Source: an uncultured Clostridia bacterium (GTDB lineage Bacteria; Bacillota; Clostridia; Christensenellales; UBA1242). Taken from it: a stretch of 39,256 nt of DNA. Location of the stretch: NCBI GenBank assembly GCA_948434855.1, contig CAOJFR010000009.1, positions 1 through 39,256 of the forward strand, read 5' to 3'. Under the pieces are notes generated by a model. The model saw only the letters and a program-made list of their open reading frames with translations. It did not search any database and had not been told where the DNA came from. A program made the position numbers and the translations under genes. The first letter of the stretch is position 1. Every line of letters begins with the position of its first letter. Below are positions 1-8,266 of this stretch, in pieces.

Positions 1-1363
1 AAGTGTCCAAAACATCAGGATCTTGATAAACATTATTGCTTCCACACTTGTCGCAAACAGAAATGTTTGTTTTTGAAGCCATAACATTTTTGCAATCTTT
101 GCAATAATAAATAGGAATTCTGTGTCCTGTCCAAATCTGACGTGAAATGCACCAGTCACGAATATTACGAAGCCAATGGAAATAGTTTTTTTCAAACCTC
201 TTTGGATAAATCTGAAGTCTGCCATCCTCAACGCACTTAATTGCTGGCTTAACAAGTTCTGTCATCTTAACAAACCATTGCTCAGTAATCATTGGTTCAA
301 TGGCTGTTTTGCATCTTTCGCAGTGTCCAACAGAATGAGTATATTGTTCAATCTTCTCAAGAAGACATTCTGCTTTTAAAAGCTCAACAGTTTTTTCCCT
401 AGCCTCTAAAATGCTTAAACCCCTGATATTTTCAGGAGTTATGTCTGTCATAACACCTTCTTTTGAAATAATTTCAATCACATCAAGGCTGTGTCTTTTT
501 CCAACTTCATAGTCATTTGGGTCATGTGCAGGAGTAATTTTTACCATGCCTGTTCCAAATTCACTTTCAACATAATCATCTGCAATAATCGGAATTTCTC
601 TGCCACAAATAGGAACAATAACCTTCTTCCCAATAATTGATTTATATCTTTCATCTTCAGGATTCACAGCAACTGCAGTGTCACCATAAAGTGTTTCAGG
701 TCTGGTAGTTGCAACAATAATCTCTCCACTGCCATCAGCAAATTTATATTTAATGTGCCACATTGAACCATTCTCATCATTATAAACAACTTCATCATCA
801 GAAATTACAGACTTGCAGTGAACGCACCAATTTGTTTCTCTTGTGCCACGATAAATATAGCCCTTGTTATAAAGCCTAATAAAAGCTTCAAGCACAGCAT
901 TTGTACTCTTTTCATCCATGGTAAAACGATATCTGCTCCAATCAGCAGAAAATCCCATTTTTCTAAATTGATGACAAATTGAATCACCATAAAAGTTATA
1001 CCAGTCCCAAGCCTCTTTATCAAAAGCCTCTCTTCCAATACCTTCTTTGGTTTTGCCTTCATTTTTAAGTTTTTCAACAATCTTGTGTTCTGTTGCAAGA
1101 GCAGCATGGTCAGAGCCCGGAAGCCAAAGCGCTTCAAACCCCATCATTCTCTTATATCTAATCAAAATATCTTGCAAAGTGTCATCAAGAGCATGTCCAA
1201 TATGTGCCTTACTTGTAACATTTGGTGGAGGCATAACAATGGTAAAAGGTTTTTTTCCACTGTTTGCCTTAGCTCTAAAATAGCCTTTTTCTTCCCAAAC
1301 CTTATAAATTTCACTCTCATAACCAAGAGGGTTATAGCTTCCCTCATTTCTCATAAACTGCAT
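1..1363 (-). CDS. valS: Valyl-tRNA synthetase, N-terminal part (cut by window edge)
   Basis: Charges tRNA-Val with valine in the cytoplasm. The reading frame stays open from the ATG at 1363 to the window edge, giving about 454 N-terminal codons of a protein usually near 880 residues. Residues 44-57 read PPPNVTSKAHIGHA, the class I HIGH signature in its ValRS form. Further in are the editing-domain motif TTRPETLYGDTAVAVNP and a zinc-type CERCKTAIEPMITEQWFVKM stretch; the edge falls at DPDVLDT, just before the usual WFSS. The KMSKS region lies outside. GGAGAG sits just before the ATG. galE lies 16 bases upstream, so valS is probably the last known gene of a four-gene unit. No T-box fits in that gap. 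Confidence 0.95.
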   Translation of the reverse strand, partial: MQFMRNEGSYNPLGYESEIYKVWEEKGYFRAKANSGKKPFTIVMPPPNVTSKAHIGHALDDTLQDILIRYKRMMGFEALWLPGSDHAALATEHKIVEKLKNEGKTKEGIGREAFDKEAWDWYNFYGDSICHQFRKMGFSADWSRYRFTMDEKSTNAVLEAFIRLYNKGYIYRGTRETNWCVHCKSVISDDEVVYNDENGSMWHIKYKFADGSGEIIVATTRPETLYGDTAVAVNPEDERYKSIIGKKVIVPICGREIPIIADDYVESEFGTGMVKITPAHDPNDYEVGKRHSLDVIEIISKEGVMTDITPENIRGLSILEAREKTVELLKAECLLEKIEQYTHSVGHCERCKTAIEPMITEQWFVKMTELVKPAIKCVEDGRLQIYPKRFEKNYFHWLRNIRDWCISRQIWTGHRIPIYYCKDCKNVMASKTNISVCDKCGSNNVYQDPDVLDT

Positions 1364-1379
1364 AATCTCTCCAAATTAG

Positions 1380-2408
1380 TTAATTTAGTTCTTTTTCTAT
1401 TACCTTGTTTTTTCTAGCATATTCATAGCTAGATTTGCACATATCCTCTAGGGTTTTAGTAGTTTTAAAGCCAAGCTCTGCCTCTGCTTTTTTTGGTGAG
1501 CCATAATATTCTGCAAGGTCACCAGGTCTGCGGTCAGTAATTTGATACTTAACCAAGTTGCCATTAACCTTGTTAAATGTGTTCACAATATCCAAAACTG
1601 AATATCCAGTTCCAGTTCCAAGATTATAAATCTTAACACCAAGCTTTTCGTTATTAATCATTTGTTCAAGTGCTTTCATGTGACCATTTGCAAGGTCAAC
1701 CACATGAATATAATCTCTAACGCCAGTGCCATCTTTGGTGTCATAATCATCACCAAAAACATTAAGATGATCAAGCTCGCCCGTTGCAACTTTGCAAATA
1801 TAAGGCATAAGGTTGTTTGGAATGCCGTTTGGATCCTCACCAAGAAGACCGCTTTCATGTGCGCCGATTGGATTAAAATATCTAAGAAGTGTAACATTAA
1901 ACTCAGGATTTGCAGCCTGAAAATCTTGCAAAAGCTGTTCATTAATAAGCTTAGTTTGACCATAAGGATTAGATGGACAAAGTGCAAAGGTTTCTTCAAT
2001 TGGGTTCACTTCTGACGGAGCATAAACGCAAGCAGAAGAACTAAACACAATATTTTTGCAATTATGTCTTTTCATTGCATTGAGTAATGTTATTGTTGAG
2101 CCAATGTTATTACGATAATATTTTAAAGGCTCTCTACAAGACTCCCCAACTGCCTTAAAGCCTGCAAAATGAATAACCGCAAAAATGTCTGGATTTTCGC
2201 TGAACAATTTTTCAACAGCCGCCTCATCACAAACATCATTACGATAAAATTTAATATCTTTTCCAGTTATTGTTTTAATTTTCTCAACAACATCAATCTT
2301 AGAGTTGCTAAGGTCATCAATAACAACAACTTCATGTCCTCTATTCAAAATTTCAACTACTGTGTGTGAACCAATATATCCAAGTCCACCGGTGCATAAA
2401 ACTTTCAT
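1380..2408 (-). CDS. galE: UDP-glucose 4-epimerase
   Basis: Interconverts UDP-glucose and UDP-galactose, using bound NAD, and so supplies galactosyl donors for surface glycans. At 342 residues it has the standard length. The N-terminal Rossmann motif TGGLGYIGSH lies at residues 6-15. The catalytic triad is visible as S124 (in FSSSACVY), Y149 and K153 (NPYGQTK). The sugar-binding region LRYFNPIGAH and the C-terminal RRPGDLAEYYG complete the extended SDR pattern. The start at 2408 has AAAGGAG seven bases upstream. The gene lies 13 bases after a small membrane protein and 16 before valS. A GalU-type uridylyltransferase at 34018-35019 would feed the same sugar-nucleotide pool. Confidence 0.96.
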   Translation of the reverse strand: MKVLCTGGLGYIGSHTVVEILNRGHEVVVIDDLSNSKIDVVEKIKTITGKDIKFYRNDVCDEAAVEKLFSENPDIFAVIHFAGFKAVGESCREPLKYYRNNIGSTITLLNAMKRHNCKNIVFSSSACVYAPSEVNPIEETFALCPSNPYGQTKLINEQLLQDFQAANPEFNVTLLRYFNPIGAHESGLLGEDPNGIPNNLMPYICKVATGELDHLNVFGDDYDTKDGTGVRDYIHVVDLANGHMKALEQMINNEKLGVKIYNLGTGTGYSVLDIVNTFNKVNGNLVKYQITDRRPGDLAEYYGSPKKAEAELGFKTTKTLEDMCKSSYEYARKNKVIEKELN

Positions 2409-2421
2409 AAAATTCTCCTTT

Positions 2422-2625
2422 TTATTTAATTAAAATTAATAATAACAGCATAACAAGCATAATCACAAAACAAATTGCCCTAAGCCTCATAAGCTTGCGA
2501 TTTCTAAGTGCCTCATCCTTGGCATATTTTTTTTTGCTATAAAACAGTCCAGAACCAAATGCAATAATTGCACAAATTGAAATAATGACCAAAAAGATAA
2601 TTCTTGCAATAACAGCCCCGCTCAT
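2422..2625 (-). CDS. Small two-helix membrane protein
   Basis: A 67-residue protein of unknown function. Two hydrophobic segments (about residues 5-28 and 48-66) flank a basic loop with KKKYAKDEALRNRKLMR, which predicts a hairpin with its loop in the cytoplasm. Its ATG overlaps the stop of the preceding membrane-protein gene as TAATG, so the two are translationally coupled. galE follows 13 bases later. I do not recognise a family; the coupling suggests it works with the 204-residue membrane protein. Confidence 0.75.
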   Translation of the reverse strand: MSGAVIARIIFLVIISICAIIAFGSGLFYSKKKYAKDEALRNRKLMRLRAICFVIMLVMLLLLILIK

Positions 2626-3239
2626 TACTCAACATCCCCCTCATCATCACTTTTTTCAAGACTATTCACCATTTCATCAGTTTCAGCAATTTGAACACCT
2701 TGTTGCTTTGCACAACGCTTTCTAAGCACTATGGCAACATAAATTTTAAGAGCCATGTTCACCACTGCAAGTGCAAACGCCACAACTGAATACCAAAATG
2801 TTGAAACATGATAAAAATAAGTAAGCACGCAAATCATAGAACCAATTTGAATAAAGTCAATAGCAAGACATTCAAACTTTGTTATGAGTTTGTTTTTTAT
2901 AAAAAAGGTATCAACCAAAACCAGCGAAAGCCTGATTGCTAAAATCATCCACAAAAAGATGTTTAAGGTTAGTGAATGCCTTGAATATTCATAGCAAATT
3001 ATCGTTAAAACCGAAACTAGTCCTGCAAGGTCAAACATTATAAAAATAGGCTTATAGTTTGTTATAAAAAAGTTATAGCGTTTATCTAAAATTGTGAACA
3101 CCACAACCACCAAAAGCATAACAAAATAAACCGCACCAACTGCAGTTAAGCTAAAAAACGCACAAACAATCATCACTAAAATTAGTGCTGAAAACATATA
3201 TATAAAAAACTTAGGAAATTTAGAACTGTTTTCTGACAT
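2625..3239 (-). CDS. Predicted multi-pass membrane protein
   Basis: Unknown function; about 204 residues with roughly six hydrophobic segments between residues 10 and 180, and an acidic charged C-terminus ending EKSDDEGDVE. The frame can be extended to a TTG at 3284, but that TTG is the first triplet of a -35 box, so the ATG at 3239 (MSENSSKF) is the true start. No Shine-Dalgarno precedes it. The -10 box ends 16 bases before the ATG, so the leader is only about ten bases. First gene of the unit that continues into the 67-residue protein, galE and valS. Confidence 0.75.
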   Translation of the reverse strand: MSENSSKFPKFFIYMFSALILVMIVCAFFSLTAVGAVYFVMLLVVVVFTILDKRYNFFITNYKPIFIMFDLAGLVSVLTIICYEYSRHSLTLNIFLWMILAIRLSLVLVDTFFIKNKLITKFECLAIDFIQIGSMICVLTYFYHVSTFWYSVVAFALAVVNMALKIYVAIVLRKRCAKQQGVQIAETDEMVNSLEKSDDEGDVE

Positions 3240-3255
3240 AATATATACCAAATTA

Positions 3256-3284
3256 ATTATATCAAATATAAAAAAATCTAACAA
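3256..3284 (-). promoter_or_regulatory. Sigma-A-type promoter for the galE-valS unit
   Basis: On the minus strand TTGTTA (3284-3279) is separated by 17 bases from a perfect TATAAT (3261-3256). The predicted start of transcription is near 3249, only about ten bases before the ATG at 3239. Confidence 0.75.
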
Positions 3285-3301
3285 CTAAAATGTCTTAGTT
3301 T

Positions 3302-3330
3302 ATCACAACAAACAATATTTTTCATAAAAT
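3302..3330 (+). promoter_or_regulatory. Weak candidate promoter for the ABC importer operon
   Basis: ATCACA (3302-3307), 17 bases, TAAAAT (3325-3330). The -35 is poor (4 of 6), but this is the only reasonable arrangement upstream of 3378. Confidence 0.35.
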
Positions 3331-3336
3331 ATGAAA

Positions 3337-3358
3337 TGAGAAGAATACACACTTCTCA
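3337..3358 (+). promoter_or_regulatory. Inverted repeat in the leader of the ABC importer operon
   Basis: TGAGAAG (3337-3343) and CTTCTCA (3352-3358) form a perfect 7-bp inverted repeat with an 8-base loop. It sits just after the candidate -10 box and before the AAGGAGG ribosome site (3367-3373). It may be an operator or a leader hairpin; no T-run follows. No TPP or other known riboswitch core is visible here. Confidence 0.4.
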
Positions 3359-3377
3359 AAAATAATAAGGAGGAATA

Positions 3378-4379
3378 ATGAAAAAAGTATTAACATTTGT
3401 TTGTGCCTTTGTTTTATGCTGCACATCTTGCCTATTTTTTGTTAGCTGCGGAAAAAAGGATGATGTTGCAAATGGAAAAATCAGACTAAACGAAGTTACA
3501 CACAGCGTGTTCTACGCACCACTATATGTAGCAATCAATCTTGGCTACATGAAAGATGAAGGAATTGAAATTGAACTCACCAATGGTGGTGGCAGCGATG
3601 TTTCAATGAGTGCCCTTCTTTCTGGTTCTGCAGATATTGCACTCATGGGTCCAGAAACTGTTGTTTATGTTGAAAATAGTGGAAGCACAAATCACCCAAT
3701 TGTGTTTGGACAACTCACTCAAAAGGATGGTTGTTTCCTAATTTCAAAAACCAAAATTGACGACTTTGACTTTGCAAGAGACCTTAGAGGCAAAACCGCA
3801 ATCATTGGAAGAAATGGTGGAATGCCTGCAATGACATTCACATGGGTTTGTAACAACTTTGGTTTAAAGAAAAACATAGACGTAACTCTTGACACAGACA
3901 CAGCATTCAATATGATGGTTCCTGTATTTGATTCAACAGATGCAGAGTTCTGCACCATGTTTGAGCCAACCGCTTCAGAATATGTTGCAAGTGGAAAAGG
4001 CTATTATGTTGGTTCTGTTGGCGAATTTTCTGGAAACATTCCATACACATGTTTCATGGCATATCCAAAATTCTTAAAAGAACATCCAGACCTTGCAGAG
4101 GGCTTCCTCAGAGCAATCAAAAAAGCATACCTCTACATCACAACAGAAGATTCAATGGATGTTGCAAAAGCTCTAAAGCCATCTTTTGACACAACAAGTC
4201 TTGAGAGCTTAGCTTCTGCAGTTGAAAAATACATTGAAATTGATGTTTGGTCACCATCACCTGCAATGACAAAAGACTCATATAACAGACTTTTATCAGT
4301 TCTTAAAAATGCAGGCACAATAACAAGCGATGTAGACTTCTCAAAGGTAGTAGACAATTCTATTGCCAACAAAATATAA
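3378..4379 (+). CDS. ABC importer substrate-binding lipoprotein, NMT1/SsuA type
   Basis: Captures a small organic substrate outside the membrane and delivers it to the permease encoded downstream. The 333-residue protein starts with a lipoprotein signal whose lipid-carrying cysteine is probably C24 (FFVSC-GKK). The mature part begins with the SsuA/NMT1/THI5 pattern EVTHSVFYAPLYVAINLGYM, then LLSGSADIALMGPETVVY, and later FEPTASEYVASGKGYYVGS, all typical of binding proteins for sulfonates, nitrate-type ligands or thiamine precursors. AAGGAGG lies four bases before the ATG. The next genes encode the ATPase and permease, so the importer is complete. The substrate cannot be read from sequence; no TPP riboswitch or thi gene is nearby, so a thiamine-precursor role is not supported. 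Confidence 0.88.
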   Translation: MKKVLTFVCAFVLCCTSCLFFVSCGKKDDVANGKIRLNEVTHSVFYAPLYVAINLGYMKDEGIEIELTNGGGSDVSMSALLSGSADIALMGPETVVYVENSGSTNHPIVFGQLTQKDGCFLISKTKIDDFDFARDLRGKTAIIGRNGGMPAMTFTWVCNNFGLKKNIDVTLDTDTAFNMMVPVFDSTDAEFCTMFEPTASEYVASGKGYYVGSVGEFSGNIPYTCFMAYPKFLKEHPDLAEGFLRAIKKAYLYITTEDSMDVAKALKPSFDTTSLESLASAVEKYIEIDVWSPSPAMTKDSYNRLLSVLKNAGTITSDVDFSKVVDNSIANKI

Positions 4380-4415
4380 AGTGTTAATTGCCCTTTTCTC
4401 CAAAGGAGGAAATCC

Positions 4416-5171
4416 TTGAGCAAATTACTTGAACTTAAAAATATAAATTTAACATATCAAACATTAAAATCAGAAACTGAGGCAATCAAAAAAGTTTCGC
4501 TAGATGTTGAATCTGGCGAATTTATAAGCATAGTCGGGCCAAGCGGTTGCGGAAAAACAACTGTGCTCACAATGATTTCTGGTTTGCTTTCTCCAACCTC
4601 CGGAAAGATATTAATTGATGGAAATGAAGTAAAAAAAATTTCAACCAATGTTGGATATATGCTTCAAAGAGACAACTTGTTTGAATGGCTAAGTGTTTAC
4701 AAAAACATATTGGTTGGACCAAAAATCAATAAGGGCAAAAATTGTCTTTCAAAAGAAAAATTATCAGAACTTATTGAAAAATATGGGCTTAAAGGATTTG
4801 AAAAAGCCCGTCCAACAGAACTTTCTGGTGGAATGCGTCAAAGAGTTTCACTAATCAGAACCTTGGCATTAAACCCAAAGCTCTTGCTGTTAGACGAGCC
4901 ATTCTCAGCCCTAGACTATCAAACAAGAATCTCGGTTCAAAATGACATCTATTCAATTATCAAATCAGAGAAAAAGACTGCAGTGCTAGTAACACATGAC
5001 ATTTCAGAAGCAGTTGTAATGAGCGACAGAATTATTGTTTTAACAAAAAGACCAGGAACAATCAAAAAAATCATAAAAGTAGATTTTCCTGAACACTTGA
5101 CCCCATTAGAGCGAAGAAACGACCCTAAATTCAATGGCTACTTTAAAATGCTTTGGGAGGAACTTCAATGA
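4416..5171 (+). CDS. ABC importer ATPase (SsuB/TauB-like)
   Basis: Powers uptake by the importer whose binding protein and permease flank it. The 251-residue protein has Walker A GPSGCGKTT (about residues 43-51), Q-loop region YMLQRDNLFEW, signature LSGGMRQRVSL, Walker B LLLLDEPFSALD and H-loop VTHD. This matches the nitrate/sulfonate/taurine ATPase group. The start is a TTG at 4416, supported by AAAGGAGG six bases upstream; no in-frame ATG precedes the conserved N-terminus. Its TGA overlaps the permease start as ATGA, so the two are translationally coupled. Confidence 0.93.
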   Translation: MSKLLELKNINLTYQTLKSETEAIKKVSLDVESGEFISIVGPSGCGKTTVLTMISGLLSPTSGKILIDGNEVKKISTNVGYMLQRDNLFEWLSVYKNILVGPKINKGKNCLSKEKLSELIEKYGLKGFEKARPTELSGGMRQRVSLIRTLALNPKLLLLDEPFSALDYQTRISVQNDIYSIIKSEKKTAVLVTHDISEAVVMSDRIIVLTKRPGTIKKIIKVDFPEHLTPLERRNDPKFNGYFKMLWEELQ

Positions 5172-5995
5172 AAAAGAAAATAAGAGTAAAAAAACAAAAA
5201 GTGGTTATTTCTAAAGCGCATAAAAATTATATACGAAAAGAACACACAAAAACTTTTTTTGTTCACTTTTCAAGAATATTATTACTGCTAATCATTCTTG
5301 GGCTGTGGGAGCTTTCTGCCAGACTAAACTGGATGGATCCGTTCATCACATCTTCGCCAACAAGAATAGCAAATCAAATTGCAAATCTATACAACTCTGG
5401 TTCACTCTGGACACACATTTCAACAACGCTATATGAAACCATAATTGCCTTTGGTCTAAGCACCATTATTGGCGCAGTGATTGCAGTATTATTATATATG
5501 ATTTCACCATTAAGGCGAGTTCTAGAGCCTTATATTGTTATATTAAACTCACTTCCAAAAATTGCACTAGGACCACTCATCATCATTTGGGTTGGTGTTG
5601 GAACAAGTGCAATAGTAACAATGGGCGTTTTAATTTGCGTGGTAATAACAACCATAAATCTGCTTAACGGCTACCTTGAAGTTTCTGATGAAAAAATCAT
5701 GCTACTTAAATCAATGGGTGCAAACAAATTTCAAATACTAACCAAACTAATAATTCCAGCAACATTGCCAAACTTTGTTGCCACACTAAAAATTAATTTG
5801 GGCATGGCTTGGGTTGGCGTAATTATGGGAGAATACCTGTCAAGCAAAGCAGGTCTTGGCTATCTTCTGGTTTATGGAGGACAAGTATATCAACTAGACC
5901 TTGTGATGACGGCAATAGTAATTCTCTGCGTGCTATCAGCCATAATGTATGGCGTAATATCGCTATTTGAAAAATTAATAATCAAAAAAAGATAA
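5168..5995 (+). CDS. ABC importer permease (SsuC/TauC-like)
   Basis: Membrane channel of the importer. The 275-residue protein has a basic N-terminus, a first membrane segment near residues 35-55 (LLLLIILGLWELSA) and about five further segments. The cytoplasmic EAA-type loop is at KIMLLKSMGANKFQILTKLIIPATLP, with the usual family continuation into a LGMAWVGVIMGEYL helix. Initiation at 5168 is preferred to an upstream TTG because GGGAGG precedes it and it overlaps the ATPase stop (ATGA). A strong bidirectional terminator follows directly. Confidence 0.93.
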   Translation: MKKKIRVKKQKVVISKAHKNYIRKEHTKTFFVHFSRILLLLIILGLWELSARLNWMDPFITSSPTRIANQIANLYNSGSLWTHISTTLYETIIAFGLSTIIGAVIAVLLYMISPLRRVLEPYIVILNSLPKIALGPLIIIWVGVGTSAIVTMGVLICVVITTINLLNGYLEVSDEKIMLLKSMGANKFQILTKLIIPATLPNFVATLKINLGMAWVGVIMGEYLSSKAGLGYLLVYGGQVYQLDLVMTAIVILCVLSAIMYGVISLFEKLIIKKR

Positions 5996-6000
5996 AAATT

Positions 6001-6021
6001 CCAGCAACAAATTGTTGCTGG
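6001..6021. terminator. Bidirectional terminator between convergent operons
   Basis: CCAGCAAC (6001-6008) pairs with GTTGCTGG (6014-6021) around AAATT. The stem is followed by TTTTTATTTT on the plus strand and by a T-rich run on the minus strand, so it serves both the ABC importer operon and the convergent 6025-6741 gene. Confidence 0.9.
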
Positions 6022-6024
6022 TTT

Positions 6025-6741
6025 TTATTTTACATTATTTTTTGTATCCTTTTCTTCACTCATGTTTTGCTTTTCAATTTGCTTTTCAATTTCAATTTTG
6101 TCACCACTAATTCTGTGTTTTAAAACCAAAGATTTTATAATTTCATACAAAACAAATATAACAACCAAAACTAAAAATCCATATAAAACAATAGAAGTGT
6201 TGTCTGCAAAAAAGTAAGAAATAAGCATCATCAGTCCCCCAGCAACTGCATTGCCAGATAAAACTGAAAGCATTGTTTGTTTTCTATTTAATCCAATAAA
6301 AAGTGCAAGACAGGTTCCTGTCCAAACCCCAGTTAGCGGAAGCGGAATTGCAACAAAACAAAACACACCCAAAATTTTAATCCACAACTTCTTTTTTGAG
6401 TTTTCCTGAACATCTGTTTTGTTTTCAATGTTCTCAGATTTACGCTTAAGTTTTCTTTCAAGCCAATCAGCAAATTTTTTAAATAGCTTAGTTTTTTTAA
6501 GCCAAGAAAATATTGGTTGAAATATAAATGTTAAAATCACACAAATCAAACTGCTTCCCGCAAGAGCAATCAAAAAAGACTCCCAAAGAGGCAAAGCATT
6601 ATCTCCCCAAAAAGAAACTGCCGAACCAAAAGGAATAGCCCCCCTAAGCTCAACAATCGGAATCATTGAAATAATAAAAGTAGCAAGCTCAGAGTTTGCA
6701 CCAAAAATTGCAGCAAAAAGTGACTTAAGCCAAGCAGACAT
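6025..6741 (-). CDS. Small multidrug export-type membrane protein (COG2426-like)
   Basis: A 238-residue integral membrane protein. The N-terminal segment FIISMIPIVELRGAIPFG is the hallmark of the COG2426 'small multi-drug export' family. A second conserved segment, IPLPLTGVWTGTCLALFIGL, follows a charged cytoplasmic stretch (about residues 85-120, KKTKLFKKFADWLERKLKR). Two more hydrophobic segments and a charged C-terminus rich in K, E and Q complete it. The export role is the family name only and has little direct support. The start at 6741 has GGGGAG about seven bases upstream. It lies 27 bases after the metallo-hydrolase gene, probably in one operon. Confidence 0.85.
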   Translation of the reverse strand: MSAWLKSLFAAIFGANSELATFIISMIPIVELRGAIPFGSAVSFWGDNALPLWESFLIALAGSSLICVILTFIFQPIFSWLKKTKLFKKFADWLERKLKRKSENIENKTDVQENSKKKLWIKILGVFCFVAIPLPLTGVWTGTCLALFIGLNRKQTMLSVLSGNAVAGGLMMLISYFFADNTSIVLYGFLVLVVIFVLYEIIKSLVLKHRISGDKIEIEKQIEKQNMSEEKDTKNNVK

Positions 6742-6768
6742 TTTTTTCTCCCCTAATAAAGTTTATTA

Positions 6769-7497
6769 TTAAATATTCAAAATTTGACCATCTTCCAAAA
6801 AATTTAAATTGTTTTTAATTGCAAATTCCTGACACTTGTCGCAGGTGTGCACAGGAAACATTTTGCAGTTAGGATATTTCTTAGAAAGCTCAACAAACTC
6901 AGTGTCCGTCAAATGCGACTTAGATGAACCAGTTGCCGCCATATCAACAAATGCAAAGTTAGAAACCAAAAGCATTTCGCGAAGCGATTCACAGTCTTTA
7001 GAGTCAGCCGAAAAAGAGTAAATCTTCCCAGAGTTTCTATCCTTAACAATAAGTCCAAAGCACTCGCATTTGCCATGATCCATTTTTTTAACCCTAAATT
7101 CATAGTTTCCTTCAACAAACTCCAAGCCATCATAAAGGTCAATAAAGTCAATAGTGTTTTTAAGAAGAGTTAAATCCTTCTCCTCTTCTGAGCCATTAAA
7201 GAGAGTGTTAAACTTAACAATTGTTTCAGCCATTTCCTTAGGTGCATAAACACGAAGCTTCTCTAACCTAGAATACCTTTCACGAAGAAACCTTGTTGCA
7301 ATAATATGCAAATCAACCGCATGATCTGTGTGAATGTGAGAAATAAAAATAAACTTAAGGCTAAAAATATCAATCAGCTTAATAATGTCCTTATAAGCCC
7401 CCTCTGGAACATCAAACAAAATCTTATCATCCAAAATAAAACTTGTGTTGTTTCTTTCAAACCAGGTGCAAGCGGTTCCAATCACATTAACCTTCAT
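6769..7497 (-). CDS. RNase Z-like MBL-fold metallo-hydrolase
   Basis: A 242-residue beta-lactamase-fold hydrolase with the dinuclear-metal motif HIHTDH at about residues 56-61. Further likely ligands are H in MDHGKCE, D in FSADSKD and H in FPVHTCDKC, the order seen in RNase Z/ElaC-related enzymes. It could process RNA ends or act on another phosphodiester; it lacks enough recognisable exosite sequence to call it tRNase Z. The frame extends to 7554, but the ATG at 7497 (MKVNVIG) has ATAGGAGAG upstream and begins the first beta strand. The COG2426-type gene follows 27 bases later. Confidence 0.85.
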   Translation of the reverse strand: MKVNVIGTACTWFERNNTSFILDDKILFDVPEGAYKDIIKLIDIFSLKFIFISHIHTDHAVDLHIIATRFLRERYSRLEKLRVYAPKEMAETIVKFNTLFNGSEEEKDLTLLKNTIDFIDLYDGLEFVEGNYEFRVKKMDHGKCECFGLIVKDRNSGKIYSFSADSKDCESLREMLLVSNFAFVDMAATGSSKSHLTDTEFVELSKKYPNCKMFPVHTCDKCQEFAIKNNLNFLEDGQILNI

Positions 7498-7586
7498 AAA
7501 CTCTCCTATATTGTTAGTATAACATAAAACACAAAAACATAAAATTAAATTCATAACAAAATATAAAATATTTTATTATAAAAAAT

Positions 7587-7625
7587 GGTGTTATGTAACA
7601 CATAACACCCGTATTTTTCTGCATT
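7587..7625 (+). repeat. Intergenic palindromic repeat, copy A
   Basis: One of five copies in the window of a palindrome with arms GGTGTTATG and CATAACACC around five bases (here 7587-7595, 7601-7609), followed by a conserved tail (C/T)GTATTTTTC(T/A)GCATT. On the minus strand the hairpin is followed by ATTTTTTATAA, so it can act as a terminator for the 7694-7903 gene. Confidence 0.85.
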
Positions 7626-7693
7626 CACATAAATTATAGCAATAATAATTATAAAAATAAAAATTATGAAAATAATTAAAAAAGTATGCTTTT

Positions 7694-7903
7694 TCAATTT
7701 ATTTCTATTTTAATAATTGCCGAAGAATCAAAAAATTTAAGCACACCATTAATGCTTTTGCAATCAAAAGCATTAATAAGTGCATCAAAAACATATTCTT
7801 TAACATCATCAGCATTTCTAAGTTTAAGCTTATTAATTTTGCAAAACTCATTCATCTTTCCATAGCCAAAATCATGACCTTTAACATATGCCCTGCTGTC
7901 CAT
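7694..7903 (-). CDS. Hypothetical 69-residue protein
   Basis: No family recognised. The 69-residue product starts MDSRAYVKGHDFGYGKMNEF and carries a conserved-looking mix of charged and hydrophobic residues with no membrane segment or signal; the second half (VFDALINAFDCKSINGVL) could be helical, ending in beta-like SSAIIKIEIN. GGAGAA lies seven bases before the ATG. Palindromic repeat copy A lies about 70 bases beyond its stop and probably terminates it. The local DNA is more AT-rich than the housekeeping genes around it, as in the rest of the accessory patch to 8760. Confidence 0.65.
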   Translation of the reverse strand: MDSRAYVKGHDFGYGKMNEFCKINKLKLRNADDVKEYVFDALINAFDCKSINGVLKFFDSSAIIKIEIN

Positions 7904-7969
7904 AAAATTCTCCTTTTGTTTATTTATTATCTCATAAAATACATTTCTTCTTTTGTAAGTTAAACCATA

Positions 7970-8107
7970 CTACTTTTTTAATTCAATTTTAATCTTATTT
8001 TTATTGTCTAATTCTAAAATTATCTGATTATCTTTAAAAATAAAATGATTAGAAATTTCTAATCTCATATAAGACATAATTGTATCAAGAATCAATGTAT
8101 CTTCCAA
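7970..8107 (-). CDS. Small ORF, 45 residues, TTG start
   Basis: A short frame starting at a TTG (8107) with GGAGG (8121-8117) nine bases upstream. The product begins MEDTLILDTIMSYMRLEISN and ends in a very lysine- and asparagine-rich strand (LDNKNKIKIELKK). No family recognised. The ribosome site and codon use support translation. It is divergent from the broken XRE gene at 8267, with a 42-base inverted repeat between them, an arrangement typical of small phage-like or regulator cassettes. Confidence 0.5.
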   Translation of the reverse strand: MEDTLILDTIMSYMRLEISNHFIFKDNQIILELDNKNKIKIELKK

Positions 8108-8182
8108 TATTTTTTACCTCCAAAATTAATACAATTATTCTACACCTGCACAAGCCGTTAATGCAACTAAATTTATTTACTA

Positions 8183-8224
8183 TTTGACATAATTATAACG
8201 AGTAGTGGTAGTATTTATGTCAAA
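8183..8224. promoter_or_regulatory. 10-bp inverted repeat between divergent genes, possible XRE operator
   Basis: TTTGACATAA (8183-8192) and TTATGTCAAA (8215-8224) are perfect inverse copies separated by 22 bases. Each arm contains TTGACA reading inward, so each could serve as a -35 box for the opposite direction; the matching -10 boxes (TAGTAT at 8209, TATAAT at 8197-8192 on minus) lie 19-20 bases away, longer than ideal. It sits between the 45-residue ORF and the XRE pseudogene. Confidence 0.45.
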
Positions 8225-8266
8225 AATAATCTAATACCCTACTTTAATTAACTTTGGGGTAAGATA

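Noticed and set aside
3240..3284. TTG at 3284 as the start of the membrane protein
   Set aside because: That TTG is part of a -35 box with a perfect TATAAT 17 bases on; transcription starts after it.
3285..3377. Possible TPP riboswitch before an importer with an NMT1/THI5-like binding protein
   Set aside because: No CUGAGA...GAUCUGG-type core is present; only a short inverted repeat.
7587..7625. Palindromic copies as ordinary independent terminators
   Set aside because: They can terminate, but the conserved tail after the T-run in five copies shows common descent.
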